Notes: generated by a model from the letters alone, not told the origin. Shown: positions 47,301 to 55,775, counted from the stretch's first letter. The stretch: 64,000 nucleotides of DNA from Azospirillum brasilense (GCF_007827815.1 NZ_VITH01000004.1:421101-485100), one strand, 5' to 3'. Made by a program: numbers and translations.

Positions 47301-48047
47301 GGGAAGAGACAGATCGCGGGGGGGCCGGCAGACGATCCCGTCAACGTCGAGATCGCGATGGAGGTATTCCTGGTACGGAATGCGAACCCCCTCCCGGGGG
47401 TAATGGTGGGTGACGCGGCGCGACCACACGGGAAACCGGCCCGGAAACGCGCTGCTTTGGCCGAAGTACGTTGGGTTTGCCACCTCTGCGATGCGCGACA
47501 CGCCGACCAGCAGGCGGTTGGCTTCGTCGTCAACCGCGTTGCCACGGTTGCAATAGAAGAAGACGAGCGAACGGTTCTTCTCAAGCTTGCCCCAGAACCG
47601 CTCGAGCAGTTGGCGTTGGCGCGTGTCCTCTTGCACCCACGTGGCGGAAGGATTCTTGGGCGCTGGGATGAGCAGGTTTTCCGCCTCGCAGATGTCCCGG
47701 AAGTTCGACTCGAGCATCCAACGGTACGGGGTCGGGCACACCGAAAACGCCGGTACGTCCTCCTCGACGCTCGGCAGGTTGCGACCGTCGAGAGGGTCTT
47801 GGTGACAAATGACGTATGCGTCTTCGCCGAACGCGTTCGCGTCGCGCTGGCAAGGCGGAAGGTAGCCAGTGACGCGCTTGAGGTCGACGAGTCCACAGCC
47901 GGCGTGCGGCGCTTCGACGTCGAGCCTACGCAGCGCACGCACGTGCTCGTGCTCCATGCAAGCCGCGTTGGTGTCCGGGTTAGCGCAGAGGCGCCCGTTC
48001 CATGCGGTGTCGTGCCACGTCAAACGGGCGGTGAGATGAGTCGTCAT
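44343..48047 (-). CDS. RecD-like SF1B helicase with C-terminal nuclease domain
   Basis: 1234 residues from the ATG at 48047 (MTTHLTARL), preferred over an ATG seven codons upstream because a GGA stretch lies at a usable distance. A 600-residue N-terminal region of unknown fold is followed by a RecD2-type helicase: Walker A GGAGTGKT (about 655-662), VVIDESSM (motif II), FVGDPCQLPPIGPG (motif III), and ALTVHKAQGSDF and LYTALTRYRG (motifs V-VI). The last 120 residues (MRSKSEIIVYETL...LPDFTIIHGG...WYWEHLG) have the E...DF...WEH layout of a Vsr/PD-(D/E)XK-like nuclease, so motor and nuclease may be in one chain. It lies in a row with an Hsp70-like gene. Confidence 0.82.
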   Translation of the reverse strand: MTTHLTARLTWHDTAWNGRLCANPDTNAACMEHEHVRALRRLDVEAPHAGCGLVDLKRVTGYLPPCQRDANAFGEDAYVICHQDPLDGRNLPSVEEDVPAFSVCPTPYRWMLESNFRDICEAENLLIPAPKNPSATWVQEDTRQRQLLERFWGKLEKNRSLVFFYCNRGNAVDDEANRLLVGVSRIAEVANPTYFGQSSAFPGRFPVWSRRVTHHYPREGVRIPYQEYLHRDLDVDGIVCRPPRDLSLPFSYVAEHLSDGQAVSALLAIMTTVERLEADRKAGRGVDGDWAGALAWLDGALDEVWSGRGAYPGIGAMLRALGCSQGIGYHATVLRQLERNGRDPWQHVKDLFEGRRQPEADYAHSLAEAILCWRKMPSRHKLIDLLVRFELTTDQIADILNEDTRKQRGILATNDAILENPYRLFEQDCGTKRSAPVSLEVIDQGMLPEGDAARFRTDPPLPPHDHRRVRATMVAVLQRAASAGDSLLPFPTLVQRAAGFFPESRRCAADAETIWSSEDRTFHEQILWFRDVPAPESWKRADANAAADGADDELAELREDLGAAKPTEGERPILRLAALKSVRRWELEIAQVIKKQVGALADLPAEGPDWRALLTVPEEEGGFGEPQTGREHAAIDEKIMALEVLYRNRLSVLTGGAGTGKTSVLRIFLRTLRALEGPRSTLLAAPTGKARVKLQTSTGRPAATIHQVLSDAGMLGPNYRILETPEKGKLSYNTVVIDESSMPSVELLAALFRAINTGAIARLIFVGDPCQLPPIGPGRPFIDMLRWLRQAHPGCVADLGTCMRTDGAGGMAVGLQLANGYRDESPPGDDMVISRVARSSTHGDLTLMTWNDHGSLLAKLDEAFAMLNITPGDAKSFDRSLGISEEEWKRSEAWQIISPTRIHPFGTGEINRVVQERYRGRELANANNANRWPRAMGDQGIVFHDKVMQRVNEPKWLPEGTEGMRFVANGEIGIVTAAWKKKPGEEKGQDKLHVNFSTQPKASYRYLKSEVEESLELAYALTVHKAQGSDFGGVIFVLPRKAQTLSRELLYTALTRYRGTLIVLAEKDTEVLERLRNPALSETARRSTCMFDLLLGDAGADVPLPPRYRPEGLVHRAEDGTPMRSKSEIIVYETLKGLGLQPLYEQRLCAPTDPDDFCLPDFTIIHGGRTWYWEHLGMLANQGYRDDWEAKEAWYARHGFRDRLLTSRDHPGGSFGAVYADEIRETARTRILGH

Positions 48048-48174
48048 GGAGTGGTTTCCAATCAACATCGGCGGCCCGCTTGCCGAGCATGCGTTGAGCC
48101 GCCGGGGATGTGGGCGCGCGGCGGCGGACCGGGTCTTCGGTCCGTCGGCCGAACAGCGCCTGCAATTCGTCGGC

Positions 48175-50046
48175 CTAGGCGAGCGGCGCCGGTCCTCCCG
48201 ACCGGGCTATCGCCGCGTTCAGCGCCTCCCGTGCTGCGGCAGCCTCCTCGGGCGATGGCTGGCGGCAGCGCGCGCAGCCCTGCGAATTGATCTCGTAGGT
48301 GGACTTGCCGCACATCGAACAGGGCTTGTAATACATACTTTCCTCAACCTGCCGCTGAGGCGGGCTCAGGCGCTTGTCCAGATAGCTGGACCGATACCGC
48401 TCGACGATTTCGCCCGGCACGAGGTCCCAGGCATCCTGGGTGCGGGCGATGTTCGAGCGCAGCCGCACGGCGCCGCCGCTGCCGCGCGGTCGGGGGCTCC
48501 CAGAATCGCGGTCCTGCGTTCGGGCGCCGTTGGTGCGCGTTTGGTCGGCGGCCAAGCCGAACTCAAGGTCGTGGATCTCGACCGCCCGCTCGTCGCCGCG
48601 CAACGTTGAACGCGCACGCGCCGTGACGATCAGGTCGTGATCGACTTTCACGCTGAGTTCCAGCCGCTCGAAAAGCGGTCGAGCGGTCGCGTCGACGCCG
48701 AGCGCAAGGCTTGTGTAGACGTGCCGCGGGTCGGCCGGCTGACACCGCCCCGGCCATTGCGGGCGGGTGAACTGCAGTTTCGCCAGCCCGTCGCGCGGGT
48801 CGACGCAGTACAGGCCCAGTTCGTACGGATGAGTCTGATTTTCCAGCGGCAGGAACGTGCCCTCGGGGATGACCGGCACGTAGGTGTCGTCGGCGTGCAA
48901 GACCTCGAACGGCTTAGCGAGGCATAGGCGCAGCCCATCGTGGGCGATCCACGCCGCCCCTTCCGCGATGACACGGTCGCCGTTCCCGATGGTGGGCACG
49001 CGGGCGAGGCCGAACTTCTCGGTCAGGCGGTTTCGGATCGCCGGCATTTGCACCACGCCGCCGGTGGCGAGGCAGAGGGCGACCGCGGCTTCGGGAACGT
49101 TCGCCGAAGCGAGCAGGCGGTCGATGTTGGCCATGCCCTGATCGACAAGGTCGCGCGTCAGCCCTTCCAATTCCTCGCGGCCAACCGCCAGGTCCAGCGT
49201 GCGCTCCGGGCCGTCGGAGCGCAAGAAGTTGGCCATAAACACGGTCGCCGAATGGCGCTCCGACAACCGGATTTTGGCGAGCTCGCACTGCCCGATGAGT
49301 TGCGCCTCCGCGTTCGGCATCTGGCTGGGCCAGCTGGCAAGTCGGTAAACGTTCGCATGCCGGTCTTTCACATGGTTGACGAGGCGTTCGTCGAAACGGT
49401 CGCCGCCGATGGTGTTGTCGCCCATGTTCTGGATCTGCACCAGCGTCCCGCCGACGAGCTTGACCAGCGTAAGGTCGAGCGTCCCGCCGCCCCAATCGAA
49501 CACCAGCACGTAGCGGCCTTCCAGTTCGGCCAGCTTTTGTTTGAAGGACGGTTGGGAGCGGAGATGGCCGTACAGAGCGGCCAGCGGCTCGTGGACGTAC
49601 TGGACGATGTGCAGGCCCGCCTTGTAAGCCGCGTCCCGCAGCTCGCGTCGCGCGGCCCCTTTCATGTTCACCGGAATGGTGACGATCGCGCGGTCGAACC
49701 CCATGTCCCTCATTCCGGGGAGGCTTGTCGCATCGGTGCGCACGTGCCGCAGGATGTCGGCAACGACGTCGGACGGTTCACGCGCTACGCCGCCGACGTG
49801 AATCGCCGCTCCGGTCCCGAGATAGGATTTCGGCGATCGCACCACATCACCAACCACGCCCGTGGCAATTTCCGTCAGCTGGTCTTTGGCGCGCCGTCCC
49901 GCGACAACCTCGGCGCCGTGATACCAGACCGCGGACGGGTGAGGTCGATCGGTCTCGCGGTCGGTCAGCACGGACACGCTGTCGTTCAGCACGATCGCGG
50001 CAAGGCTGTTGGTGGTGCCGAAATCTAGTCCGAAGACTTGAGCCAT
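48175..50046 (-). CDS. Hsp70-like ATPase with C-terminal zinc ribbon
   Basis: 623 residues. Actin/Hsp70 nucleotide-binding motifs: phosphate-1 DFGTTNS (8-14), phosphate-2 DWGGGT (184-189), and the adenosine loop ATGGVVQMP (about 333-341). The C-terminal part is shorter than the DnaK substrate domain; the end has a zinc ribbon with cysteines 576, 579, 591 and 594 (CSMC...CARC). It therefore is not a DnaK or HscA housekeeping chaperone. Its start overlaps the coiled-coil protein gene by 22 bases, and a zinc-finger gene precedes that. ATP-driven control of a partner, such as the helicase downstream, is the likely role (inference). Confidence 0.85.
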   Translation of the reverse strand: MAQVFGLDFGTTNSLAAIVLNDSVSVLTDRETDRPHPSAVWYHGAEVVAGRRAKDQLTEIATGVVGDVVRSPKSYLGTGAAIHVGGVAREPSDVVADILRHVRTDATSLPGMRDMGFDRAIVTIPVNMKGAARRELRDAAYKAGLHIVQYVHEPLAALYGHLRSQPSFKQKLAELEGRYVLVFDWGGGTLDLTLVKLVGGTLVQIQNMGDNTIGGDRFDERLVNHVKDRHANVYRLASWPSQMPNAEAQLIGQCELAKIRLSERHSATVFMANFLRSDGPERTLDLAVGREELEGLTRDLVDQGMANIDRLLASANVPEAAVALCLATGGVVQMPAIRNRLTEKFGLARVPTIGNGDRVIAEGAAWIAHDGLRLCLAKPFEVLHADDTYVPVIPEGTFLPLENQTHPYELGLYCVDPRDGLAKLQFTRPQWPGRCQPADPRHVYTSLALGVDATARPLFERLELSVKVDHDLIVTARARSTLRGDERAVEIHDLEFGLAADQTRTNGARTQDRDSGSPRPRGSGGAVRLRSNIARTQDAWDLVPGEIVERYRSSYLDKRLSPPQRQVEESMYYKPCSMCGKSTYEINSQGCARCRQPSPEEAAAAREALNAAIARSGGPAPLA

Positions 50047-51083
50047 TCGATCTTTCTCCCGATTCGATCGCCTATCGTTTCGACCCGCTCGGCAACGACG
50101 TGAACCCGCGGTGGATTGAGGGAGGCCGCCTCCCCCGCGTCCGCCACGAGCGGCATGATCTGCGCCGTCAGAAATCCCTGGATGTCCGCTTTGACCTGGG
50201 TCACCCGGTGGCGTCCGCCGACCCGCTCCTCATCGAGCGCTTTCTCGAGCGACGCGACGCGGAATTCGGCTTCCGCGAGGCGGGCGCGGCTGGCGGCCAA
50301 GTCCGCTTGCGCGTCCGCAAGAGCCCGCTCGAGCGCCTCCTTGTCCCGTCGTAAGGCCGATGCGGCTTGCTCTTGGCGGGCCGCTTCCGATCGCATGTGC
50401 TGCGCCTGAGCGATCCAGGGGCCGATAAAATCGGCCAACGCCTTCAACGTCGCAGCCCGCGATCCAAATTGCGCAAGGAAGCGGTAATTGTTCTGCTGAA
50501 TCTGCCGCGCTGTTGGATCCTGCTTCGTGTTGTCCGGCGGCTGCACCAGCTCACGCAGCGTGGTGATGACGTGCGCGTAGTCGAGCTGGCGCGTGCGGAA
50601 CAGCCACAGCGCCGCCGCGAGCAGCAGCGCCATGGCGCGCTTTTCCAGCTTTTTGTCGGCGAGCGCCGGCTTGACGGCATAAGCCACAGCCTGGAAAACG
50701 TCGGGGGCCGGCGTCTCGAGGTCGATATCCAAATTGAACTCGGCTGCCAGACGCTGGCGCACCGCTTGACCAACAAACTGGAAGCAGGCGTGCGCCAAGC
50801 TGTTGCTCTTCTCGACCAGCGCCCGTTGCGCAAGCCCAAAGCATTTCTGAAATTCGGGGTCGGTCTCTGGCAGCGTGCGAAGCGCGGCTTGCACGTCGTC
50901 GGGCTCGAACCCCTTCGGCTTTGCTTTGCGCAGCCCGCTCAGGAAGGGACCCGCCGCCGGCTTCTCCTGGCGGAAATAGTCGTGCAAGGACAGGATCGGC
51001 GGCGCGCTGCCTTCGGCTGGCGCTTCCTGTGACGGTTCGGCTGCCTGCCCAACAATCCCGGCTGCAATATCGGGATGGCTCAT
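50025..51083 (-). CDS. Coiled-coil partner of the Hsp70-like protein (352 aa)
   Basis: 352 residues. The middle (about 75-225) is helical and globular; residues about 228-288 form a long heptad-rich coiled coil (EAARQEQAASALRRDKEALE and following). A short C-terminal domain (about 289-352) follows. No enzyme motif. It overlaps both the zinc-finger gene (4 bases, ATGA) and the Hsp70-like gene (22 bases). GrpE, the exchange factor of DnaK, also uses a coiled coil, so this could be the nucleotide-exchange or dimerisation partner of the Hsp70-like ATPase. That is inference from context only; the sequence is not a GrpE homologue I recognise. Confidence 0.65.
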   Translation of the reverse strand: MSHPDIAAGIVGQAAEPSQEAPAEGSAPPILSLHDYFRQEKPAAGPFLSGLRKAKPKGFEPDDVQAALRTLPETDPEFQKCFGLAQRALVEKSNSLAHACFQFVGQAVRQRLAAEFNLDIDLETPAPDVFQAVAYAVKPALADKKLEKRAMALLLAAALWLFRTRQLDYAHVITTLRELVQPPDNTKQDPTARQIQQNNYRFLAQFGSRAATLKALADFIGPWIAQAQHMRSEAARQEQAASALRRDKEALERALADAQADLAASRARLAEAEFRVASLEKALDEERVGGRHRVTQVKADIQGFLTAQIMPLVADAGEAASLNPPRVHVVAERVETIGDRIGRKIEWLKSSD

Positions 51084-52228
51084 GGCTCAAGCTCTCTCAA
51101 TTGACGGTTGGCCCAGCGCGCAAAAGAGCCGTCGTTGGCGAGCATTCGCAGCGCCCGGCGGCTCAGATCCGCATCACCGGCCTGTACGCTGAACACCGCG
51201 GAGAATGCCAGCAGTTTCGACCGATCTTGGCTGGAGAGCAAACCGCTCTCGGCGCGTTCGATCAACGCCTGCCTCCGGTGCCGAGGCGCGTGCGTTCCCA
51301 GCGCTTCGAAGGCATCGAGCACCTCGTCCGTCAACCGGTCGATCGGGCAAGAGGCGATGCGCCGTCCCCCTGGGCAGTGAGGCCGTGTGGGCAGCGCCGC
51401 CTGGTCGCGGGCGAGAGCGGCCAGCGCGGCGAAGGCGGCATCGAGCACCGGCACGTTCGACCGAACGGCATCCCCCTCAAATTGATTGAGGTTGAAGCGA
51501 ATGCAGGCCGATACCGTCGCGGCAACGGAGCGGTCGAGCTCGTGCAGCACCGCTAGCGCCGACTTGTACTTTTCCGCAAAACGCTCGAACGGCAGCGTGA
51601 CCCCGCTCGGCCGCCCTTGGTCCTTGATGAGCGTTCCCAGAACGTAGTCCGCAAGAGCGCTGCCGTACTCGCGAGCCGCGCGATCGCGGGGCAGTGCGTC
51701 GCCAAACCGAGTGACATCGGCCACGGTGACGTCGTCGGCGGCAAGTCGTTCCAGGAACAAGCGGTCGACCGCGTCAAGTTCCGCAGCCTCGGCCATCAAC
51801 ACGCTCACCGTGTAGCGGGCGGGCGCCGATGCACCGTCGGCGCGGCGGCCGTTTTCGAGCTCAAGCTGGAAATGCCCATCACGGCTGGCGGCGATGCGGG
51901 CGAGCGCGGCATCGATTGCGGCAACCGGCTCCCATTCGCCGTTCCTGCGCAGACGTATCCGCGTGCAGTTCTCGACGGCCAAGTCGCCGGCCGCACAGCG
52001 CTGCCGTAGCGTGACCGACGAGGGGGCCAAGCGCCCGCGAACGAACAGGAGCGGACGCTCGATCGGGTGCTCTAAACTGATGTGTTCGGAACGTCGCCGC
52101 TCGGACGGAAAGCTGGCCGCGCAGAATGGGCAGGCGAAGGCGGGCGGCTCACGCGCGCCAACCACCAGCGGGTGCGCAGCGTTCTCGAAGTCGACCGCAT
52201 CGTCGACGATCCAGCCCAGGGTTGGCAT
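51080..52228 (-). CDS. C2H2 zinc-finger protein heading the Hsp70-like operon (382 aa)
   Basis: 382 residues. A single classical C2H2 finger (CPFCAASFPSERRRSEHIS, with ligands Cys33, Cys36, His49 and His54) is near the N-terminus. The rest is a largely helical protein with no known enzyme motif. C2H2 fingers are uncommon in bacteria and here probably contact DNA or a protein end. It is the first gene of the block, joined by ATGA overlap to the coiled-coil gene, and divergent from the small gene at 52549. I recognise no named family. Confidence 0.7.
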   Translation of the reverse strand: MPTLGWIVDDAVDFENAAHPLVVGAREPPAFACPFCAASFPSERRRSEHISLEHPIERPLLFVRGRLAPSSVTLRQRCAAGDLAVENCTRIRLRRNGEWEPVAAIDAALARIAASRDGHFQLELENGRRADGASAPARYTVSVLMAEAAELDAVDRLFLERLAADDVTVADVTRFGDALPRDRAAREYGSALADYVLGTLIKDQGRPSGVTLPFERFAEKYKSALAVLHELDRSVAATVSACIRFNLNQFEGDAVRSNVPVLDAAFAALAALARDQAALPTRPHCPGGRRIASCPIDRLTDEVLDAFEALGTHAPRHRRQALIERAESGLLSSQDRSKLLAFSAVFSVQAGDADLSRRALRMLANDGSFARWANRQLRELEP

Positions 52229-52548
52229 TGGCTAGCGTTTCTCCCGCCTGCGAGCTGAGGCAGCTGAGATCGATGTCCGCGCTTAGGCGGTTTGCGTTGG
52301 AGAGAGGACAAAGCCGACCGTCCGTGTCTGGAAGTTGCTCATTGTGGGTGAACACCTTGCGCTACACAACGAATGCGAGAGCTTAGGCCTGATAACTTTC
52401 TCAAAGCAAGCGCACCTTGAGCCTAAACTTGTTGGTCGGGGATTGCTCCGATGGCCTAGTTCGGCGACGCGCTGCCTTGGCGTGTGTGAGCGCAAGAAAG
52501 CGCTTGCAGCGGGAGCGCCTTCCTTCCGAAAGAGGCGAGACCACCCAC
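52229..52548. promoter_or_regulatory. Divergent promoter region of the Hsp70-like operon
   Basis: About 320 bases between the divergent starts at 52228 and 52549. The middle (52330-52440) is A+T-richer than the flanks and is the likely promoter zone. No consensus box, long repeat or gene is clear. Confidence 0.35.
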
Positions 52549-52887
52549 ATGAAGGCGACAAATCAACGATCACAATGGCACAACACCGGGCGGGGCACCT
52601 GCAACGATTGCTTGGAGCAAGACGATAAGCCCCATGGAACGGCCGGTACATCCTCCATCCAATCCTCGGCGCTGTGGGTGGCTCCGGCGCTCGAGCCCGA
52701 AGCGGCGGCCTTCGTCAGCAACGCGTACCCGGCGGCGCACGCCTTCGCCATCGTGGTGAGCGGCGATGTGCGCGCTGACCTCGGTAGCGCGCTGCGCAGA
52801 CCGCTGGCGCACGCCGGTATTCCCGTGGACGACGTGGCCCTCGCGCTCGCCGGCCAACCGTGTCGCTCGCCGCGGCACCGCGCCTGA
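52549..52887 (+). CDS. Small hypothetical protein
   Basis: 112 residues from the ATG at 52549, with AGAGG about 13 bases upstream. The N-terminal 40 residues are polar, with a CNDC pair (about 18-21). The C-terminal part (SALWVAPALEPEAAAFVSNAYPA and AFAIVVSGDVRADLG) is alpha/beta-like. No family recognised. It converges with the nuclease-like gene at 52933. Confidence 0.5.
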   Translation: MKATNQRSQWHNTGRGTCNDCLEQDDKPHGTAGTSSIQSSALWVAPALEPEAAAFVSNAYPAAHAFAIVVSGDVRADLGSALRRPLAHAGIPVDDVALALAGQPCRSPRHRA

Positions 52888-52932
52888 AGCATTCACGTCG
52901 TTCTCAGGCGGTTTTGGCGCGCCCCGTTTGCC

Positions 52933-53589
52933 TCAGCGCGGCGCCACCTCCAGAAACAGGCGGTGAATCCGATCGTCGAGCGGATGGCCGGCGGGCAGAC
53001 CGACGTGCGCATCCTGGGCGGCCAGCGCTTCCGCCCATTCCGCGGCGGAGCCGGGGCAGGTCCGGCCAGGCCCACCGCGGTCGCTGACGAAGTGGATGAA
53101 CAGCAGGCGCGCCGCAACGCCGTGTTCCATAAGGGCATGGAAGACGGCCACGCGGTTGCAGAGCTGGTAGTGCCCGGTGAGCCAATCTCGGTCGTGCGGC
53201 ACACCGAGCTCCCGCTTCACGCGGTCAAGCGCCCGCTCGATCATCGGGCGCCCACCCTGCGGGCTGGCCCGGCAGGAGCTGCGCAGATCCTCGAGGTTGG
53301 CCTTGGCCTCGACCAGCAGCCATTCCTCAACGCCGTCGTGCGTCGCATGGCCGATGGCGTCCCAAGTGGGTTGGCTGCCCCGCGGCGGCCAGAGGCCGGT
53401 CCAGGCCGTGCGCGCGGTGGAATCCTTGGGCAGGAAGTCGCGCCCTTGCCATTCGCCATCGCCCCACGCGCGGGGGGCATCGAATGGTTGGACGAGCCAC
53501 ACGACACGCTCCGTCCCAATCGCCGCGCAAACGCGGTCATCGAGCAACCGCCGGTGCCGGCCAAGGAAGCGCAGCAGATGGCACTCCAT
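52933..53589 (-). CDS. PD-(D/E)XK-like nuclease domain protein (putative)
   Basis: 218 residues from the ATG at 53589 (MECHLLRFLG); the ribosome site is weak, so the start is uncertain. A segment PTWDAIG followed about 15 residues later by EEWLLVEAKANLEDL gives the D...ExK core of the restriction-endonuclease fold, with a predicted strand ending in LLVEAK. Helices follow (RPMIERALDRVKRELGV). Stand-alone proteins with this LVEAKA motif occur in many genomic islands. Activity is not proven by sequence. It shares a short divergent region with the gene at 53853. Confidence 0.6.
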   Translation of the reverse strand: MECHLLRFLGRHRRLLDDRVCAAIGTERVVWLVQPFDAPRAWGDGEWQGRDFLPKDSTARTAWTGLWPPRGSQPTWDAIGHATHDGVEEWLLVEAKANLEDLRSSCRASPQGGRPMIERALDRVKRELGVPHDRDWLTGHYQLCNRVAVFHALMEHGVAARLLFIHFVSDRGGPGRTCPGSAAEWAEALAAQDAHVGLPAGHPLDDRIHRLFLEVAPR

Positions 53590-53852
53590 CGACGAGGCGC
53601 ACAGCGGCCAGAGTGGCAGCGCGCATCTCCGCCATGCCGTGCCTCTCCCTCCGGTGCTGCTCAAGCCATCTTGGGCATATATCACCGCCAGGAGGACAGC
53701 GGCTCGATATGCGGTGTTTGCCGAGCACGACGCCCGCGCGCCCTCGCCCGCCGTCACATCCCACCGCCTTGCGACCGTCGCCGGCCCCCTCGCGGGACGG
53801 TCCAGACCGCATGCGCGGACGGCGCCTCCCTCCACCACCGCAGGACTGCCCC

Positions 53853-54188
53853 ATGACCGAGGAACCGCCCCGGCCCACCCCAACCCCTGTCCGCCGCCTG
53901 CCCTCCGGCCGCGGCCCCACCGTCTGGCTGGTCAGCGGCGTGCTCACCGTCGCCGACACGAGCCTTCCCGCGGCCCTGCACAAGCTCGCCGACCATGCCC
54001 AGCTCTGCACCGCCGGCTTCGCCACCGCCAACATCGCCGGCGTGATCCTGCACGGCCGCCTCAAGCTGGCGTGGAGTCTCACAGTGCCGACGGAGGAGCA
54101 ATTGCCGGCGCTGGTCGACACCCCCGACCTGGACGCCAACTACCGCCTGCTGACGATCACCGTCACGCAGTACGCCGGCGACGCTTGA
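53853..54188 (+). CDS. Small hypothetical protein
   Basis: 111 residues starting MTEEPPRPTPTPVRRLP. A Pro-rich N-terminus is followed by a small alpha/beta unit (VWLVSGVLTVADTSLPAALHKLA and TANIAGVILHGRLKLAWSLTV). No signal peptide, membrane segment or motif. No family recognised. Diverges from the nuclease-like gene. Confidence 0.5.
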   Translation: MTEEPPRPTPTPVRRLPSGRGPTVWLVSGVLTVADTSLPAALHKLADHAQLCTAGFATANIAGVILHGRLKLAWSLTVPTEEQLPALVDTPDLDANYRLLTITVTQYAGDA

Positions 54189-54448
54189 CCGCTCTTTCAC
54201 GGCTGGCGCGGTCGCCAGGAACCGCGCCAGCCCAGGCCCGCGGATGCGGAGACATCGCCCCACAGCCCGCCGAACGGTCCGACCCGAGTTCGTCCCTCAC
54301 AGAGCGGAGGGACGTCTCCGGACCGTCCGTCGCCGCATGTCCGCCGCGTCGTCTGTGGGATCGCTAGCGCCTTCAACCATCCCGAACAGGAACGCACGGC
54401 CACAACACCGGCAGCCGTCACAGACTCAAAACCAGGAGCAGGACAATC

Positions 54449-54715
54449 ATGACCGAAAGAACCGACAAAGCGAACAACCGCCCAACGTACACCGTGGAAC
54501 CAACGACGATGGCCGCCATCGGTAGCGTCGGCGCGGTTTGCGGCGCGTTCAGGGCCGTGATGAAAGGCGGAAATTTCTTCGCCATCCTCGCGGCGGCGGC
54601 CGTCGCCGGATTGGCGTGTGCCATCGTTGGCGCCGTCGTGTCCCTACATCGCAAGGCTGAGGGAGACGATGCCTCACCGATGAATGGCGCATCGACCGAG
54701 CCTGCGGAACCATGA
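54449..54715 (+). CDS. Small membrane protein
   Basis: 88 residues; AGGAG lies 10 bases before the ATG. A polar N-terminus is followed by a Gly/Ala-rich hydrophobic stretch (MAAIGSVGAVCGAF) and a strong membrane segment (FFAILAAAAVAGLACAIVGAVV), then a polar acidic tail. Probably a one- or two-span inner-membrane protein. Small membrane proteins often accompany defence and satellite genes, but no specific role is visible. Confidence 0.55.
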   Translation: MTERTDKANNRPTYTVEPTTMAAIGSVGAVCGAFRAVMKGGNFFAILAAAAVAGLACAIVGAVVSLHRKAEGDDASPMNGASTEPAEP

Positions 54716-55193
54716 CGTCTGCAGAGGGGCTGGCACGTGCCAGCCCTTGTGCGCATGAGCTATGGCTCGTGAAGGAATGGGGGAAGGGAGAGCAGACTGA
54801 AGGCCAAGCCGCTATGGCGGTGTGCGAGGAGCGGAACGCGCCATTGACGAAGAAATTGGAGGGTTTCAAAGGCCCTGACTGCATTCGGATTGCCGGTCCG
54901 AGCCTCGCCAGCTGCCTCCCATCTCCGGCGCCTCCACCTGCAAGTCAACGGGTTTATTGCAGAAGACCAATTTATCCCAATCATTTTTTCAATATTAACT
55001 CGCGGAAGTCTAGCATCCATGCAAACATCCGTCAGAACTGCCAGTTCACATAAATCTATTCCAGTGAATTAATACCTGTTTCAATTTTTGTTGTTGGGTT
55101 TTTGGTACTATAATATGGTATAGACTATAAATATACATAGGTACCCACCATCATATGCGAAACAAAAACGCGTCGTTCATTCTGGAGGAGATC
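54716..55193. promoter_or_regulatory. A+T-rich regulatory region upstream of the Gp2-like gene
   Basis: From about 54950 to 55150 the sequence is far richer in A+T than anything else in the window. A perfect TATAAT lies at 55109-55114, with several further TATA/ATAT steps nearby. It looks like a strong promoter and operator zone of a mobile element. No gene is convincing in 54716-54950. Confidence 0.5.
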
Positions 55194-55775
55194 ATGCTTG
55201 AACGTTACGAACACCGTACAGACATCCTCAATTGCATTGGGATGCGGATGAATTACATGATTGCGCATCACTGCAAGGTGTTCTTCGTGCGCTTCGATGC
55301 CCGTTTCCCCGAAGGTTTCCTCCATCATGGAGGAAACCGAGAGATATCCCAACTCATGAAGACTCTGAAGGAGTTCTACGCGTACCAGGGTGTGGGAATG
55401 CACTACATCTGGGTGCGGGAACAGGTGAGCAGCCCGGTTCCGCATTACCACGTCGTCTTGTTGGTCAACGGCTCACTGATTCAGAACGCAACGGGCATCT
55501 GGAACAAGGCCGAAGAGGTGTGGAGCCGAATCACGGGCGGCCCCAGCGGGTTGATACATCACGGCTGGCCCACACGCCAAGGCTTATCGGGTATTGGCGG
55601 CATCATGATCCGCCGTCCATCCTCCAAGGCAACCGGGCAGCCGTTGATCCTCCAGCAGCAGGAGTTCAATACCGCATGGGCGGAAGCTGTGGAGTGGGTC
55701 TCCTATCTCGCCAAGACCTACTCCAAAGGCAACGCCCCCCATCGCGTGCGGGAATACGGGGCGTCACAGCTGTGA
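55194..55775 (+). CDS. Inovirus Gp2 / YagK-YfjJ-like HUH protein
   Basis: 193 residues from the ATG at 55194, chosen because GGAGGAG lies just upstream; an ATG at 55155 has none. The sequence contains an HUH motif, PHYHVVLLVNG (His84, His86), preceded by the strand HYIWVREQ, and ends with a helical region (AWAEAVEWVSYLAKTYSKG). This is the layout of inovirus Gp2 and YagK/YfjJ domain proteins, related to rolling-circle replication proteins and common in P4-like satellites. It may initiate replication or act in excision of the element. Confidence 0.75.
   Translation: MLERYEHRTDILNCIGMRMNYMIAHHCKVFFVRFDARFPEGFLHHGGNREISQLMKTLKEFYAYQGVGMHYIWVREQVSSPVPHYHVVLLVNGSLIQNATGIWNKAEEVWSRITGGPSGLIHHGWPTRQGLSGIGGIMIRRPSSKATGQPLILQQQEFNTAWAEAVEWVSYLAKTYSKGNAPHRVREYGASQL

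Noticed and set aside
44454..48290. A 1278-residue plus-strand frame opposite the RecD-like gene
   Set aside because: The minus strand has all helicase motifs in order; the plus frame has none.
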